A stretch of 64,000 bases of DNA, from positions 16,861 to 80,860 of the forward strand of contig JBOHFF010000116.1 of the NCBI GenBank assembly GCA_050699515.1. Reading direction: 5' to 3'. Position numbers and translations under genes: made by a program. Origin of the DNA: GCA-003244245 sp050699515 (GTDB lineage Bacteria > Actinomycetota > Actinomycetes > Mycobacteriales > Pseudonocardiaceae). Each line of letters starts with the position of its first letter. Within the stretch, counting starts at the first letter, position 1. Shown one piece after another: positions 17,512-27,674 of the stretch. The notes beneath the pieces were generated by a model, which ran no database searches, was not told the origin of the DNA, and was given only the letters and a program-made list of their open reading frames with translations.

Positions 17512-18638
17512 TGCGTGACCTGGTGGAGATCGGGATGGGTCGCACCGCTCGGCGCGCCTACGACTTCGATGATGTCCAGATCGTGCCCTCCCGGCGCACC
17601 CGATCGTCGCGGGATGTGTCGACTGCCTGGCAGATCGACGCGTACCGGTTCGAGATCCCGCTGGTGACACACCCCACCGACGCGATCGTCTCACCGGCGA
17701 TGGCGATCCGGATCGGTGAGCTGGGTGGGCTGGGGGTGCTCAACGCCGAGGGGCTGTGGGCCCGGCACGCCGACGTCGACAAGCTGCTGTTCCGGCTCAC
17801 CTCCGCGACCGACGAGGCCGACGAGGCGACGGCGGTGCGGTTGCTGCAGCAGTGGCACGCGGCGCCGATCCGCCCTGAGCTGCTCACCGAGGCGATCAGC
17901 CAGGTGGCCTCCGCCGGGGTGACGGTGGCCGCCCGGGTCAGCCCGCAGCACGCCCGCGACCTCGCCCCTGATCTGCTCGCCGCCGGCGTGGAGATCCTCG
18001 TCGTGCAAGGCACGATCGTCTCGGCCGAGCACGTCGCCCGGGCGGCCGAGCCGCTCAATCTGGTGGAGTTCATCGCGTCGATGGATGTCCCGGTCATCGC
18101 CGGAGGAGTGGGCGACTACCGCACCGCGATGCACCTGATGCGTACCGGGGCCGCCGGTGTGATCGTGGGCCACGGGGCGGGTGCGAGCACGTCCACCGGG
18201 GCCGTGCTGGGCATCGGGGTGCCGATGGCCACTGCGGTCGCTGACGCGGCCGCCGCCCGGCGCGACTACCTCGACGAGACCGGCGGGCGCTACGTGCACG
18301 TGATCGCCGACGGCGGCATGCGGACCAGCGGTGATCTGGCCAAGGCGATCGCCTGCGGGGCGGACGCGGTGATGCTCGGTGAACCGCTGGCCAGTGCGGT
18401 CGAGGCGCCTGGCAACGGTCTGTACTGGACCGCCGCCGCCGCGCACCCGTCGCTGCCGCGCAGCCACGTCACCGACGTCCCCGAAGGCTCGATCGGCATC
18501 GACACCCTGCTGTTCGGCCCCTCTTACGACCCCAGCGGCACCGTCAACCTCTTCGGCGCCCTACGTCGCGCCATGGCCAAGACGGGTTACTCCGAGCTCA
18601 AAGAGTTCCAGAAAGTCGGCCTCACCGTCCGCCCGTGA
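17511..18638 (+). CDS. guaB3: GuaB3-type IMP dehydrogenase family protein
   Basis: A 375-residue relative of IMP dehydrogenase and GMP reductase without CBS domains, found directly after guaB in actinobacteria. It starts RDLVEIGMGRTARRAYDFDDVQIVPS and keeps the barrel phosphate-binding elements (HVIADGGMRTSGDLAKAIACGADAVMLG). The region equivalent to the IMPDH catalytic Cys loop reads GHGAGASTSTGAVLG and has no Cys there, so activity as an ordinary IMPDH is doubtful. Overlaps the guaB stop. Confidence 0.92.
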   Translation: MRDLVEIGMGRTARRAYDFDDVQIVPSRRTRSSRDVSTAWQIDAYRFEIPLVTHPTDAIVSPAMAIRIGELGGLGVLNAEGLWARHADVDKLLFRLTSATDEADEATAVRLLQQWHAAPIRPELLTEAISQVASAGVTVAARVSPQHARDLAPDLLAAGVEILVVQGTIVSAEHVARAAEPLNLVEFIASMDVPVIAGGVGDYRTAMHLMRTGAAGVIVGHGAGASTSTGAVLGIGVPMATAVADAAAARRDYLDETGGRYVHVIADGGMRTSGDLAKAIACGADAVMLGEPLASAVEAPGNGLYWTAAAAHPSLPRSHVTDVPEGSIGIDTLLFGPSYDPSGTVNLFGALRRAMAKTGYSELKEFQKVGLTVRP

Positions 18639-18651
18639 TCCCCTCGCCCCG

Positions 18652-18719
18652 CCCGCGTTCTGGATGCAGACTGTTGTTATTCGGGTCCCGATTACCGCAG
18701 TCTGCATCCAGAACGCGGG
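18652..18719. repeat. Perfect 21-bp inverted repeat with internal hairpin
   Basis: The arm CCCGCGTTCTGGATGCAGAC plus T (18652-18672) is repeated in inverse at 18699-18719. The 26-nt loop holds a smaller TCGGG-T-CCCGA hairpin. It could serve as the guaB3 terminator, but its perfect arms also resemble a mobile palindromic repeat. Confidence 0.8.
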
Positions 18720-18735
18720 TGAGGGAGGTCTGTGA

Positions 18736-20397
18736 GTGGTTGATTACGACGTGGTGGTGGTCGGGTCTGGGTTCGGGGGCAGTGTCGCGGCGCTGCGGCT
18801 GACCGAGAAGGGGTACCGGGTCGGCGTGCTCGAAGCCGGTCGGCGTTTCGCCGATCATGAGCTGCCCACCACGTCCTGGCAGCTGCGCAGGTTCCTCTGG
18901 GCGCCGGCGCTGGGTTGCTACGGCATCCAGCGCATCCACCTGCTGCGCAACCTCATGGTGCTGGCCGGCGCCGGTGTCGGGGGCGGCTCATTGAACTACG
19001 CCAATACGCTGTATCGCCCGCCGGAGGCGTTCTTCGACGATCCCCAGTGGGGGCACCTCGCCGACTGGCGGGCCGAGCTCGACTCCTACTACGACCAGGC
19101 GCAGCGGATGCTCGGCGTGACGACCTACCCCGGGCATACCGCCGCCGATGAAGTGATGCAGCGGGTCGCATGGGATATGGGGGTCTTGAAGAGCTACCGA
19201 CCCACCCCCGTGGGGGTCTTCTTCGGCCCTCCGGGCGAGGAGGCCGACGATCCCTACTTCGGCGGCGCCGGACCCCGGCGGACGGGCTGCATCGAGTGCG
19301 GGTCGTGCATGACGGGGTGCCGGGTGGGGGCTAAGAACACCCTGGTGAAGAACTATCTCTACCTCGCGGAGCGGGCCGGGGCCATGGTCCATGCCCTGAC
19401 CACGGTGACCGCGGTCCGCCCCCAGCCGGACGGGACCTGGCGCCTCGACGCCGTGCGCACCGGGAAGCGCTGGCGCCGGACGATCCGAGCGCACCAGGTG
19501 GTGCTCGCCGCCGGCACCTGGGGGACCCAGCAGTTGCTGCACCGGATGAGGGACCAGGGCGTGCTGCCCCGCCTTTCAGCCCGGCTGGGTGAGCTGACCC
19601 GGACGAACTCCGAGGCGATCGTCGGCGCCAGCCGGACCACGGTGGACCCGCGGCGCGACTTTTCTCGCGGGGTCGCCATCACCTCCTCCTTCCATCCCGA
19701 CGAGCACACCCATATCGAGCCGGTCCGCTACGGGCGGGGCAGCAACGCGATGGGCCTGCTGCAGACGGTGTCCACCGACGGCGCGTCCGACACCCCCCGC
19801 TGGCAGCAGTTGCTGCGTCTCGTCGCCGAGCATCCGATCCGGACGGTGCGACTGCTGTCGGTGCGGCACTGGAGCGAGCGGGCAGTGATCCTGCTGGTGA
19901 TGCAGACCTTGGACAACTCGCTGACCACCTACCGCCGTCACGGCCGGCTCACCTCCCGGTACGGCCACGGAGAGCCAAATCCCACCTTCATCCCGGCCGG
20001 TTTCCGGGCCAGCCACCTCACCGCCAAACACATCGGTGGTACCGCCGGCAGCACCTGGGGTGAGCTGTTCGAGGTACCGATCACCGCGCACTTCCTCGGT
20101 GGCTGCCCGATGGGTGCCACCGCCGCTGAGGGCGTCATCGACGCCTACCACCGGCTGCATGGCTACCCCGGCCTGTCCGTCGTGGACGGCTCAGCGGTCA
20201 GTGCAAACCTCGGCGTGAACCCGGCCCTGACCATCACCGCACTGGCTGAGCGCGCCTTCGCCCTCTGGCCCAACAAGGGAGATCGTGATCCGCGTCCCGT
20301 CCTTGGTAAGGCCTACCAGCGTCATGACCCCATCCCGCCGCGCATGCCAGTCGTGCCGCTGAGCGCTCCCGGAGCACTGCGGCTGCTGCGCTCGTAA
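18736..20397 (+). CDS. GMC-family oxidoreductase (cholesterol-oxidase-like)
   Basis: A 553-residue FAD-dependent oxidoreductase that begins with the dinucleotide-binding VVVVGSGFGGSVAALRL. It has the GAGVGGGSLNYANTLYRP flavin motif and a Cys cluster (CIECGSCMTGCRVGAKNT, about residues 184-201) seen in the Rv3409c/ChoD group. It ends with ANLGVNPALTITALAERA. Position after guaB3 matches choD in mycobacteria. True cholesterol oxidase activity is not proven for this family. The GTG start has GGGAGG upstream. Its 3' end overlaps the opposing nuclease gene by about 76 bp. Confidence 0.87.
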   Translation: MVDYDVVVVGSGFGGSVAALRLTEKGYRVGVLEAGRRFADHELPTTSWQLRRFLWAPALGCYGIQRIHLLRNLMVLAGAGVGGGSLNYANTLYRPPEAFFDDPQWGHLADWRAELDSYYDQAQRMLGVTTYPGHTAADEVMQRVAWDMGVLKSYRPTPVGVFFGPPGEEADDPYFGGAGPRRTGCIECGSCMTGCRVGAKNTLVKNYLYLAERAGAMVHALTTVTAVRPQPDGTWRLDAVRTGKRWRRTIRAHQVVLAAGTWGTQQLLHRMRDQGVLPRLSARLGELTRTNSEAIVGASRTTVDPRRDFSRGVAITSSFHPDEHTHIEPVRYGRGSNAMGLLQTVSTDGASDTPRWQQLLRLVAEHPIRTVRLLSVRHWSERAVILLVMQTLDNSLTTYRRHGRLTSRYGHGEPNPTFIPAGFRASHLTAKHIGGTAGSTWGELFEVPITAHFLGGCPMGATAAEGVIDAYHRLHGYPGLSVVDGSAVSANLGVNPALTITALAERAFALWPNKGDRDPRPVLGKAYQRHDPIPPRMPVVPLSAPGALRLLRS

Positions 20398-21935
20398 GTG
20401 CTTCGGGGCGCACTCAGAACGGCGGGGGTTCGTCCGCGTCGAGTCGGGTGTGTGGTGAGCGGTTCGGGGTCGCTCAGCGGTGGTGGTTCGGAGTGGTACA
20501 GGTGTCCGCTGGGGGTGTTCCAGGTGGTGCAGCCGTCGGGGTGGTGGGTGACTGACCAGCCCGGGGTCTGCTTGACCCGGTGATGGCGCCGGCACTTGAT
20601 TCCCAGGTTGAATTCGTTGGTGGGGCCGGTGCCGGTGTTCGGATCATGGGGAATGCCGTGGTCGATGTCGCAGCGGTGGGCGGGTACCCGGCAGCCCGGA
20701 AATTGGCAGGTCTGGTCGCGGGTGATGACCAACCCCGCCAGGTGGGCGGGTGGTCGGTAGCGCGTGGTGCCGTAGTCCACGGGGCGGCCGGAATGAGGGT
20801 CGGTGAGGATGCGCCGCCAGGTGCCCCCAGCGGCGAGATCGCGAGTCACGGCGGCGGGAATTGGCCCGTAGCCGGCGAGCTCGCCGGGGGTGTCGTCGGC
20901 GCCGAGCAGCGCGGTGTAGGGGATGGTGACCCGCACATCGGCACTTCCGCCGCGTCGGCACCGTCCGCATTCGCATCGGCAGCCGGCCCCCGTGGTGGGA
21001 CCAGCGTCGGCGATGTCGCCACGGGCGCTATCCGAAGAGTTGCCCGGCGCGGTGGTGTGTACGCGAGCGGCGCTGGTGCCCGCACTTTGGTAGTCGGTGG
21101 GGGCCAGCACCAGATCGACCAGGGCGTCGCCGCGACGAGCATCCACGGTGCGCTCATCACCCTCACCCCCGGCGTGACGGGCGTACTCATCGAGCACCGC
21201 GTACACGCCGACGGCCTCGGCGGCCGGAAGATAGGCCGACACCGTGGCCATCCCATCGGGCTCGGGCCACATCTGCACCCCGCGCTCGCGCTTGGCCTGC
21301 TCAGCTCGTTCCTGCGCAGCAGAGGGGTCAGCGGACAACACCGCACGACGAGTCGCGGCGCGCAGCTGCCCGGGGGTCTGCTTCGGTGCCTTGGTCAACA
21401 CCTTCTGTTCGACTTGTGCGGTGTGCTGCGCAGAGAGATTCAGCGTCTCCGCGTCGATGATGCGTGCCTTGGCTAGGGTGATCCGGCCGCATTCCAGCGC
21501 AGCCAGCGTGCTCGGCAACCGGGTGCACAACGACCAGGCATCACTCACCCGGGCGGTGGCGGTCCGCGCTGAGACTCTCAGCATCAGCCCGACCTCGGAT
21601 ACCGCTGAGTCGTGCGCCTGCGACGTGCAGGCGCCCAGAGCCGTGTTGCGGGTCTCGGCGCTGTCCATGAATGAGGTCATCTCCCGGAGCTGTCGAGCTT
21701 GAGCCCAGGCGATCACCCGTTCCCATCCTCCGATGCGCTCCAGCGATTCGAACTCACGATGCTCCGGGGCGGTCTCAGCGGGTTGAGCCAGCAGGTCGGC
21801 CAGCAGGCTGTCCGGAAGGTACTCCGACCAGCGCACTCGCTCTGCGGTGCCGGCGGGTGGGTCCTCGGCCAGGTAGTCGACCACGTCCTCCGGCGGGGCA
21901 AGCACCGGAGGCGGAGGCAGCTCATTATCGAACAT
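20322..21935 (-). CDS. DUF222 / HNH endonuclease (13E12-type), SOS controlled
   Basis: A large N-terminal DUF222 domain (about residues 35-330) is followed by an HNH nuclease domain, DQTCQFPGCRVPAHRCDIDH ... NLGIKCRRHHRVK. This is the architecture of the 13E12 repeat family of actinobacteria. The best start is the ATG at 21935 (MFDNEL), which lies inside a perfect LexA box. A start at 21971 would place the whole box in the coding region. The C-terminal 25 residues overlap the choD-like gene in antisense. Several 13E12 genes belong to the mycobacterial LexA regulon, which fits. Confidence 0.88.
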   Translation of the reverse strand: MFDNELPPPPVLAPPEDVVDYLAEDPPAGTAERVRWSEYLPDSLLADLLAQPAETAPEHREFESLERIGGWERVIAWAQARQLREMTSFMDSAETRNTALGACTSQAHDSAVSEVGLMLRVSARTATARVSDAWSLCTRLPSTLAALECGRITLAKARIIDAETLNLSAQHTAQVEQKVLTKAPKQTPGQLRAATRRAVLSADPSAAQERAEQAKRERGVQMWPEPDGMATVSAYLPAAEAVGVYAVLDEYARHAGGEGDERTVDARRGDALVDLVLAPTDYQSAGTSAARVHTTAPGNSSDSARGDIADAGPTTGAGCRCECGRCRRGGSADVRVTIPYTALLGADDTPGELAGYGPIPAAVTRDLAAGGTWRRILTDPHSGRPVDYGTTRYRPPAHLAGLVITRDQTCQFPGCRVPAHRCDIDHGIPHDPNTGTGPTNEFNLGIKCRRHHRVKQTPGWSVTHHPDGCTTWNTPSGHLYHSEPPPLSDPEPLTTHPTRRGRTPAVLSAPRSTYERSSRSAPGALSGTTGMRGGMGS

Positions 21936-21943
21936 ATGTTCGA
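21928..21943. promoter_or_regulatory. Perfect LexA (SOS) box
   Basis: TCGAACATATGTTCGA matches the actinobacterial SOS box TCGAAC-N4-GTTCGA exactly, within a 24-bp perfect palindrome (21924-21947). The reverse-strand ATG of the HNH gene is positions 9-11 of the box. guaA starts about 110 bp away on the other side. Confidence 0.92.
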
Positions 21944-22038
21944 TAATACTCGAGGTGGTGCAGTGTGGCAACAGACGGTGGCGCCCGTTAACCGACTGTC
22001 ATCGCACCGATCCGCACCAGCGCTCACCAGTCGCGCGC

Positions 22039-22044
22039 TAGCGT
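22039..22044 (+). promoter_or_regulatory. Candidate -10 for leaderless guaA
   Basis: TAGCGT lies 6 nt before the guaA ATG, and no Shine-Dalgarno is seen. Confidence 0.4.
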
Positions 22045-22050
22045 GCCACC

Positions 22051-23607
<1,557 letters not shown>

Positions 23608-23728
23608 TGGCGGCGCCCCGTGAGTGGCGATGCGAGTCAGAGCTCTTGCGACTCCCACACACAGCCTTCGTATGATCTGGTGACGGCTCGCGTGTGGTGC
23701 GCGGGATGACCGGTTCGAAAGGGCGGGG

Positions 23729-24730
23729 ATGACCACGCTCGACTTCGAGCTGGAGATCGGCCCGGGTGCGGCGGGCAGCTACCCGGTGCTGGCGCGTTCG
23801 CCGGGCGGGGAGGCTGCCACCACCTTGCGGTGGTCGGTGACCCTCGCTGAGCTTGACCACCAACTCGCCGTGATCAAGGACAAGGTGCTGGTGTCCGCGG
23901 CGCTGGCGCGTCGTGCGCCCACCGAGCACGAGCAGCCCGTGCGGGAGCTGGGCCAGCGACTGTTCGAGACCGTGATCACCGACGATGTGCTGGCGTTGTA
24001 TGTGGCCAGCAGGCAGCGCGCCCGCGATCAGGGCAGCGCGCTGCGACTGGTGTTGCGAGTGCGCCCGCCGGAGCTGGCGCGGCTGCCGTGGGAGTTCCTG
24101 TTCGATCCCGGCCAGGGGGATTACTTGGGTTTGACCATGCCCCTGGTGCGCTACCCCCAGGTACTTGCCCCCCGCCAGCCGTTGCAGGTCGCGCCGCCGC
24201 TGCGGATCCTGGGCATGGTCGCCCGCCCGGGCGACCTGCACGCGCTGGATGCCAGCGAGGAGCAGCAGCGCCTGCAGACCGCGCTCGCCGATCTGCAGCG
24301 CGAGGGGCTGGTCGAGCTGGAGTGGGTGGCCGGGCAGACCTACAACTGTCTGGAAGATGCCCTGGACGGCGGCCCGTGGCACGTGTTCCATTTCGTCGGC
24401 CATGGCGGGTACGACCGGGTGGCCGATGAGGGCGTCCTCGCCTTGGCCGACGAGACCGGGCGAACCCATCCCATCGGCGCCGACGACATCAGCCGCCTGC
24501 TCGCCGAGCACCACCCGCTACGTCTGGTGGTGCTCAACGCCTGCGACACCGGGCGGGGCAGCGCTGACAGGACGGCGCGTATTTGGGATGCCGTCAGCGG
24601 GCAGGAGCTTGCCAGGGTCACCCACGACCGCGGGGTGCGGGGTGTGGTGTTCAGTTCGGACGGACGTTGGTTGGCGACGGCCAGCGCGGACACAACCGCG
24701 CGGATCTGGGTGCTGAGCGACGACGAGTAA
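23729..24730 (+). CDS. CHAT protease with internal deletion, fused to a terminal WD40 blade
   Basis: The 333-residue protein starts MTTLDFELEIG and is collinear with the larger paralogue at 27969 for about 275 residues. It includes the presumed CHAT dyad His225 (FVGHGG) and Cys272 (NACDTGR). Directly after Cys272 the sequence jumps to SADRTARIWDAVSGQ, the middle of a WD40 repeat, and ends after one further blade. The rest of the CHAT fold, the TPR-like middle and about five and a half blades of the paralogue are absent, yet the frame is open. Either a regulatory variant or a decaying copy. Shine-Dalgarno GGGCGGGG upstream. Confidence 0.75.
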   Translation: MTTLDFELEIGPGAAGSYPVLARSPGGEAATTLRWSVTLAELDHQLAVIKDKVLVSAALARRAPTEHEQPVRELGQRLFETVITDDVLALYVASRQRARDQGSALRLVLRVRPPELARLPWEFLFDPGQGDYLGLTMPLVRYPQVLAPRQPLQVAPPLRILGMVARPGDLHALDASEEQQRLQTALADLQREGLVELEWVAGQTYNCLEDALDGGPWHVFHFVGHGGYDRVADEGVLALADETGRTHPIGADDISRLLAEHHPLRLVVLNACDTGRGSADRTARIWDAVSGQELARVTHDRGVRGVVFSSDGRWLATASADTTARIWVLSDDE

Positions 24731-24755
24731 CTCTGATTCCGGACCGATGTGAGCG

Positions 24756-25067
24756 CTATTCTGGTTCCGCTCGCTGCACGATTCTGAGCGGCTGCTCCAT
24801 CCAGAATTGCGCTGTAACGAAGATCTGGCAGGTCCGCGATTTCCGCCACGGCACCCCTCGTCGTCGCGAGCATCCGGGTACCGGGCATCGACCCGCACCG
24901 TCGATCGTATGCCGTTCGAGTAATGTCAATGCCAACCCGGCCAATCGCAGGAGCATCTCCGCATTGCCATCGGGGGACAGCCCGGCAGATACCCGTCGCT
25001 GCGCCTCGTGAGACACCTTCCTCAATCGCTCCCGGAGCAACCGCCGTCGCACCTCGTGGACGTTCAC
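24756..25067 (-). CDS. Small conserved actinobacterial protein with CxxxxC motif
   Basis: A protein of about 103 residues starting at GTG 25067 (NVHEVRRRLLRERLRKVSHE). It has RVSAGLSPDGNAEMLLRL and then a Cys-containing basic segment (GRCPVPGCSRRRG), ending in FVTAQFWMEQPLRIV. I recall near-identical arrangements in other Pseudonocardiales, always beside the next gene; the function is not known to me. The start overlaps the stop of the upstream gene (25064), so the two are coupled. It converges on the deleted CHAT gene. Confidence 0.6.
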   Translation of the reverse strand: MNVHEVRRRLLRERLRKVSHEAQRRVSAGLSPDGNAEMLLRLAGLALTLLERHTIDGAGRCPVPGCSRRRGVPWRKSRTCQIFVTAQFWMEQPLRIVQRAEPE

Positions 25068-25321
25068 GGCTCCCGGTACGACTTGACCGTATTCGCGGGA
25101 AGAGCAAGCGGCTCCTCGGCGACAACCTCTCCAGCGACGACCAACCGGCCGTTCTCCTCGGCCCGGCGGCATAGCCGTTGCCCAGCAGCGATCAACCGCT
25201 GCCCGTAGTGCTGCTGCTCGGCGGCACTGGCAGACCCTTCCATGATCCGCATCGCCAACGGCGCCAGGTCACGGTTCACCCGGGCCAGCTCAGTCAGCAA
25301 CTCCCGGTCCTCGCGGATCAT
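25064..25321 (-). CDS. Small conserved helical protein, partner of the 24756 gene
   Basis: An 85-residue, mostly helical protein starting MIREDRELLTELARVNRDLAPLAMRIMEG. No recognised domain; the Ala/Leu/Glu-rich first 60 residues suggest a helical bundle. It overlaps the downstream small gene by 4 bp and is divergent from an XRE regulator across a 236-bp gap that holds a palindrome. Probably one regulated unit with its neighbour. Confidence 0.6.
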   Translation of the reverse strand: MIREDRELLTELARVNRDLAPLAMRIMEGSASAAEQQHYGQRLIAAGQRLCRRAEENGRLVVAGEVVAEEPLALPANTVKSYREP

Positions 25322-25493
25322 GAAACCTCGCTCCGGCCTGCCTCGCTCGCCACGCCTGCACCCCGTTCGTGCTCGTCGGTGCGTTGGGTGGCCCCAGGAC
25401 AGGGGAGCCGTCGGGGGCTTCGCTCATGCCCGGCCCTGGGACCTTGGCCAGGCACTCAATCCGGTGGGATGATCGGTGGGTTAGTGATCACAC

Positions 25494-25518
25494 ACCGTTG
25501 CCACCGGGTGGCCACGGT
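25494..25518. promoter_or_regulatory. Palindromic candidate operator before the XRE gene
   Basis: Twelve-bp arms ACCGTTGCCACC and GGTGGCCACGGT around one central G differ at one position. It sits about 40 bp before the XRE start, in the divergent promoter region. Confidence 0.45.
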
Positions 25519-25557
25519 TACGCTGAGGGCCATCAGCACGATGAGGGGTAGCGGACG

Positions 25558-26178
25558 ATGGGGCGGGAGCCAAAAGAGCTTGTTGAGATGCGCCGAGCGC
25601 TGGGTGCGCAGCTGGCGGCGTTCCGGCAGGCGGCGGGCCTGACCCAAGGGCAGCTGGCCAAGGTGACGTTCCGCGATCGGTCCACGGTGGCGCATATCGA
25701 GACGGGCCGGTCCCGGGCCGATGAGCGGTTCTGGATAGTCGCCGATGAGTCCTGCTGCGCCAAAGGTGTCCTGCTGGCCGGTTTCCATGCGTGGGCGGCG
25801 GCCAAGCAGGATCATGAGATACGGGCCCAGGAAGCGCAGCTGGCGCAGGCCCGGGCCGAAGCCGAGTCGCTGCGCGCGGCGGCTGCCCCGAAGGTAGCGC
25901 GTGACATCGAGATAAGTGAGGTGGCGGGCGAGGAGGAAGATCGGATAGCCGAGCAGTTGGTGACTCTAGCTGTGTGGATTGGTGGGTGGCATGAACCGTC
26001 GGAAACTAATCCAGCTGCTGGGGGCGGTCGGCGCAGTCATCTCCTCGCCAGCTGTGCGCGATCTGGACGCCGAGGAGCAGGAACGCCTGGCCCGAGCCAT
26101 AGCGTCGCCGAGCCGGGTGGACGAGCGGGTCATCGACCACATCGAGACCATGCATCTGTATTGCAAACGGCAAGATGA
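25558..26178 (+). CDS. XRE-family regulator, N-terminal half (probable frameshift)
   Basis: The ORF begins with a helix-turn-helix of the XRE type (about residues 8-65, ALGAQLAAFRQAAGLTQGQLAKVTFRDRSTVAHIETG) followed by a coiled segment rich in Ala/Glu/Gln. In related Pseudonocardiales proteins this half continues into a TPR half in one polypeptide. Here the TPR half is in the +1 frame from 25991, and the last 60 residues of this ORF (after GGWHE) look like out-of-frame sequence. A single extra base near 25988-25990 would explain it. Confidence 0.65.
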   Translation: MGREPKELVEMRRALGAQLAAFRQAAGLTQGQLAKVTFRDRSTVAHIETGRSRADERFWIVADESCCAKGVLLAGFHAWAAAKQDHEIRAQEAQLAQARAEAESLRAAAAPKVARDIEISEVAGEEEDRIAEQLVTLAVWIGGWHEPSETNPAAGGGRRSHLLASCARSGRRGAGTPGPSHSVAEPGGRAGHRPHRDHASVLQTAR

Positions 26179-27025
26179 TGCACTCGGCGCGCGTGCGGCG
26201 TTGCCTATAGCACTCGCGCAACGAGACCTGGTTCATGACCTCCTGGCGCAGTGTCCGGCTTCGCTGGAGCCGCGCCTCCTCTCTATCTACAGTGACATGT
26301 CCACCTCCATTGGATATTATTTCTTCGATCTCAATGACTTCGATAGGGCCCGCTACTATTGTGATCAGGGTCGGACGGCGGCGCATGACGTGGGCAACGC
26401 TGAACTCGGCATCTATGCGCTGTGTGAGATGAGTGACCACGCCTCGTGGTATGGTAAAGCCCCGGCGGCTATCGATCTCGCGGCGGCCGCTCAGAGTCTG
26501 ATCAGCAAGACTGAGGATCCGCTCATGCGGGTCTGCGTAGCTCAACGAGCGTCGAGTGCCCATGCGGTCGACGGCCAGTATGAGGCGTGCATGATCGAGT
26601 GCGATAAAGCAGAGAATGGCCTGGCATCCGCTGGGCAGGTACCTGCTGGGTCGGTAGGATATTTCCTCAATGAAGGATATCTCGCCCGTATGAAGAGTAA
26701 GTGTTTGTTACGCCTTGACAAGCCGCAGGAGGCGGCCGCCAGTGCCAGCGCCGGACTGATTCTGTACGACAGGTCGTTTGTGGACGGCTACACCCAATGC
26801 ACACTGAACCTTGGCAACGCGCACCTGCGATCCGGTGAGATCGACGAGGCGGCGCGGGTCGTCGGCGACGCTGCCGGGCTTGCCGCGCAGACCCGGTCGG
26901 CGCGGTTGGTGGGGGAACTACGCACGACGCGGGCCCGAATGCAGCCGTGGCAGGGCACCAGGGCCGTCTCGATGCTGGACGACCAGTTGGCGGCTGGCGG
27001 CTTGATGTCGGCAACGGTTGATTGA
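25991..27025 (+). CDS. TPR half of the XRE-type regulator
   Basis: A 344-residue ORF from ATG 25991 (MNRRKLIQLLGAVGAV). The body is TPR-like: repeated helical pairs such as DFDRARYYCDQGRTAAHDVGNAELGIYAL and EIDEAARVVGDAAGLAAQTRSARLVGELRTTRARM. It matches the C-terminal part of XRE/TPR regulators that I recall from Pseudonocardiales. Shine-Dalgarno-like GGTGGG precedes the ATG, so separate translation by re-initiation is possible. The stretch 26190-26460 is more AT-rich than its surroundings. The stop overlaps the next start. Confidence 0.65.
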   Translation: MNRRKLIQLLGAVGAVISSPAVRDLDAEEQERLARAIASPSRVDERVIDHIETMHLYCKRQDDALGARAALPIALAQRDLVHDLLAQCPASLEPRLLSIYSDMSTSIGYYFFDLNDFDRARYYCDQGRTAAHDVGNAELGIYALCEMSDHASWYGKAPAAIDLAAAAQSLISKTEDPLMRVCVAQRASSAHAVDGQYEACMIECDKAENGLASAGQVPAGSVGYFLNEGYLARMKSKCLLRLDKPQEAAASASAGLILYDRSFVDGYTQCTLNLGNAHLRSGEIDEAARVVGDAAGLAAQTRSARLVGELRTTRARMQPWQGTRAVSMLDDQLAAGGLMSATVD

Positions 27026-27674
27026 CCGCGGGAGCCAACACGGCGGCGATTTCCCGCTTCTATAACTCCCTCCTGCTCGGGGGCGAGCATCACTACGTTG
27101 TTGACCGCGACGCCTCACACGCCATGATCGAAGCGGTCCCGGAGACACCGTTACTAGCCAAAGCGAATCGCAGCTTCGTGCGCCGAGCGGTGCAGTATCT
27201 GGTGGGTGAGGCCGGGATCAAGCAGATCATCGATATCGGGTCCGGCTCGCCCACCACAGGCAGCGTGCACGAGATCGCTCAAGCGATCGACCTGACCGTC
27301 CGCGTGGTCTACGTGGACAAGGATCCGATCGTGCTGGCATATGGACAGGCGCTGCTCAGCAACAACGACAACACAACTGTCGTCGCCGGGGATCTCCGCG
27401 ACCCTGATGCGATCTTCGAGCATCCCGCCCTCCGACGGTTCATCGACCCAGGCGAGCCGTTCGCGGTGCTGCTGGGTGGGTTCTTGATGCATCTTGAAGA
27501 TGAGGAGGACGGTGCTTTCGTCCGTTCGACGAGCAGATCGGGTACCTCGACGGCCTCGATCTGGTCGAGCCGGGCCTCGTGCCCTGCAACGCGTGGTGGC
27601 CGAGCCCCGATTTTCCCGACCCTCACAATCCTGCCCACCCCATGATTATCGGAGGCATCGGCCGGAAGCCCTAG
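27022..27674 (+). pseudogene. Decayed DUF574-type SAM-dependent methyltransferase
   Basis: The TTG-started frame gives a clear N-terminal part (SRFYNSLLLGGEHHYVVDRDAS, then the SAM-site IIDIGSGSPTTGSVHEIAQ and YVDKDPIVLAYGQALL). After FLMHLEDEEDGA it loses the usual middle region, and the true C-terminus resumes in another frame (RPFDEQIGYLDGLDLVEPG through MIIGGIGRKP, stop at 27672). So there is an internal deletion plus a frame change. Overlaps the TPR gene stop. Confidence 0.7.

Noticed and set aside
15850..17694. Reverse open frame extending the DUF5319 gene upstream through guaB
   Set aside because: Only the last 133 residues show conserved sequence; the rest is antisense to guaB.
20580..21476. 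Forward open frame opposite the HNH nuclease
   Set aside because: Gly/Ala/Arg-rich shadow of the DUF222/HNH gene with no domain.
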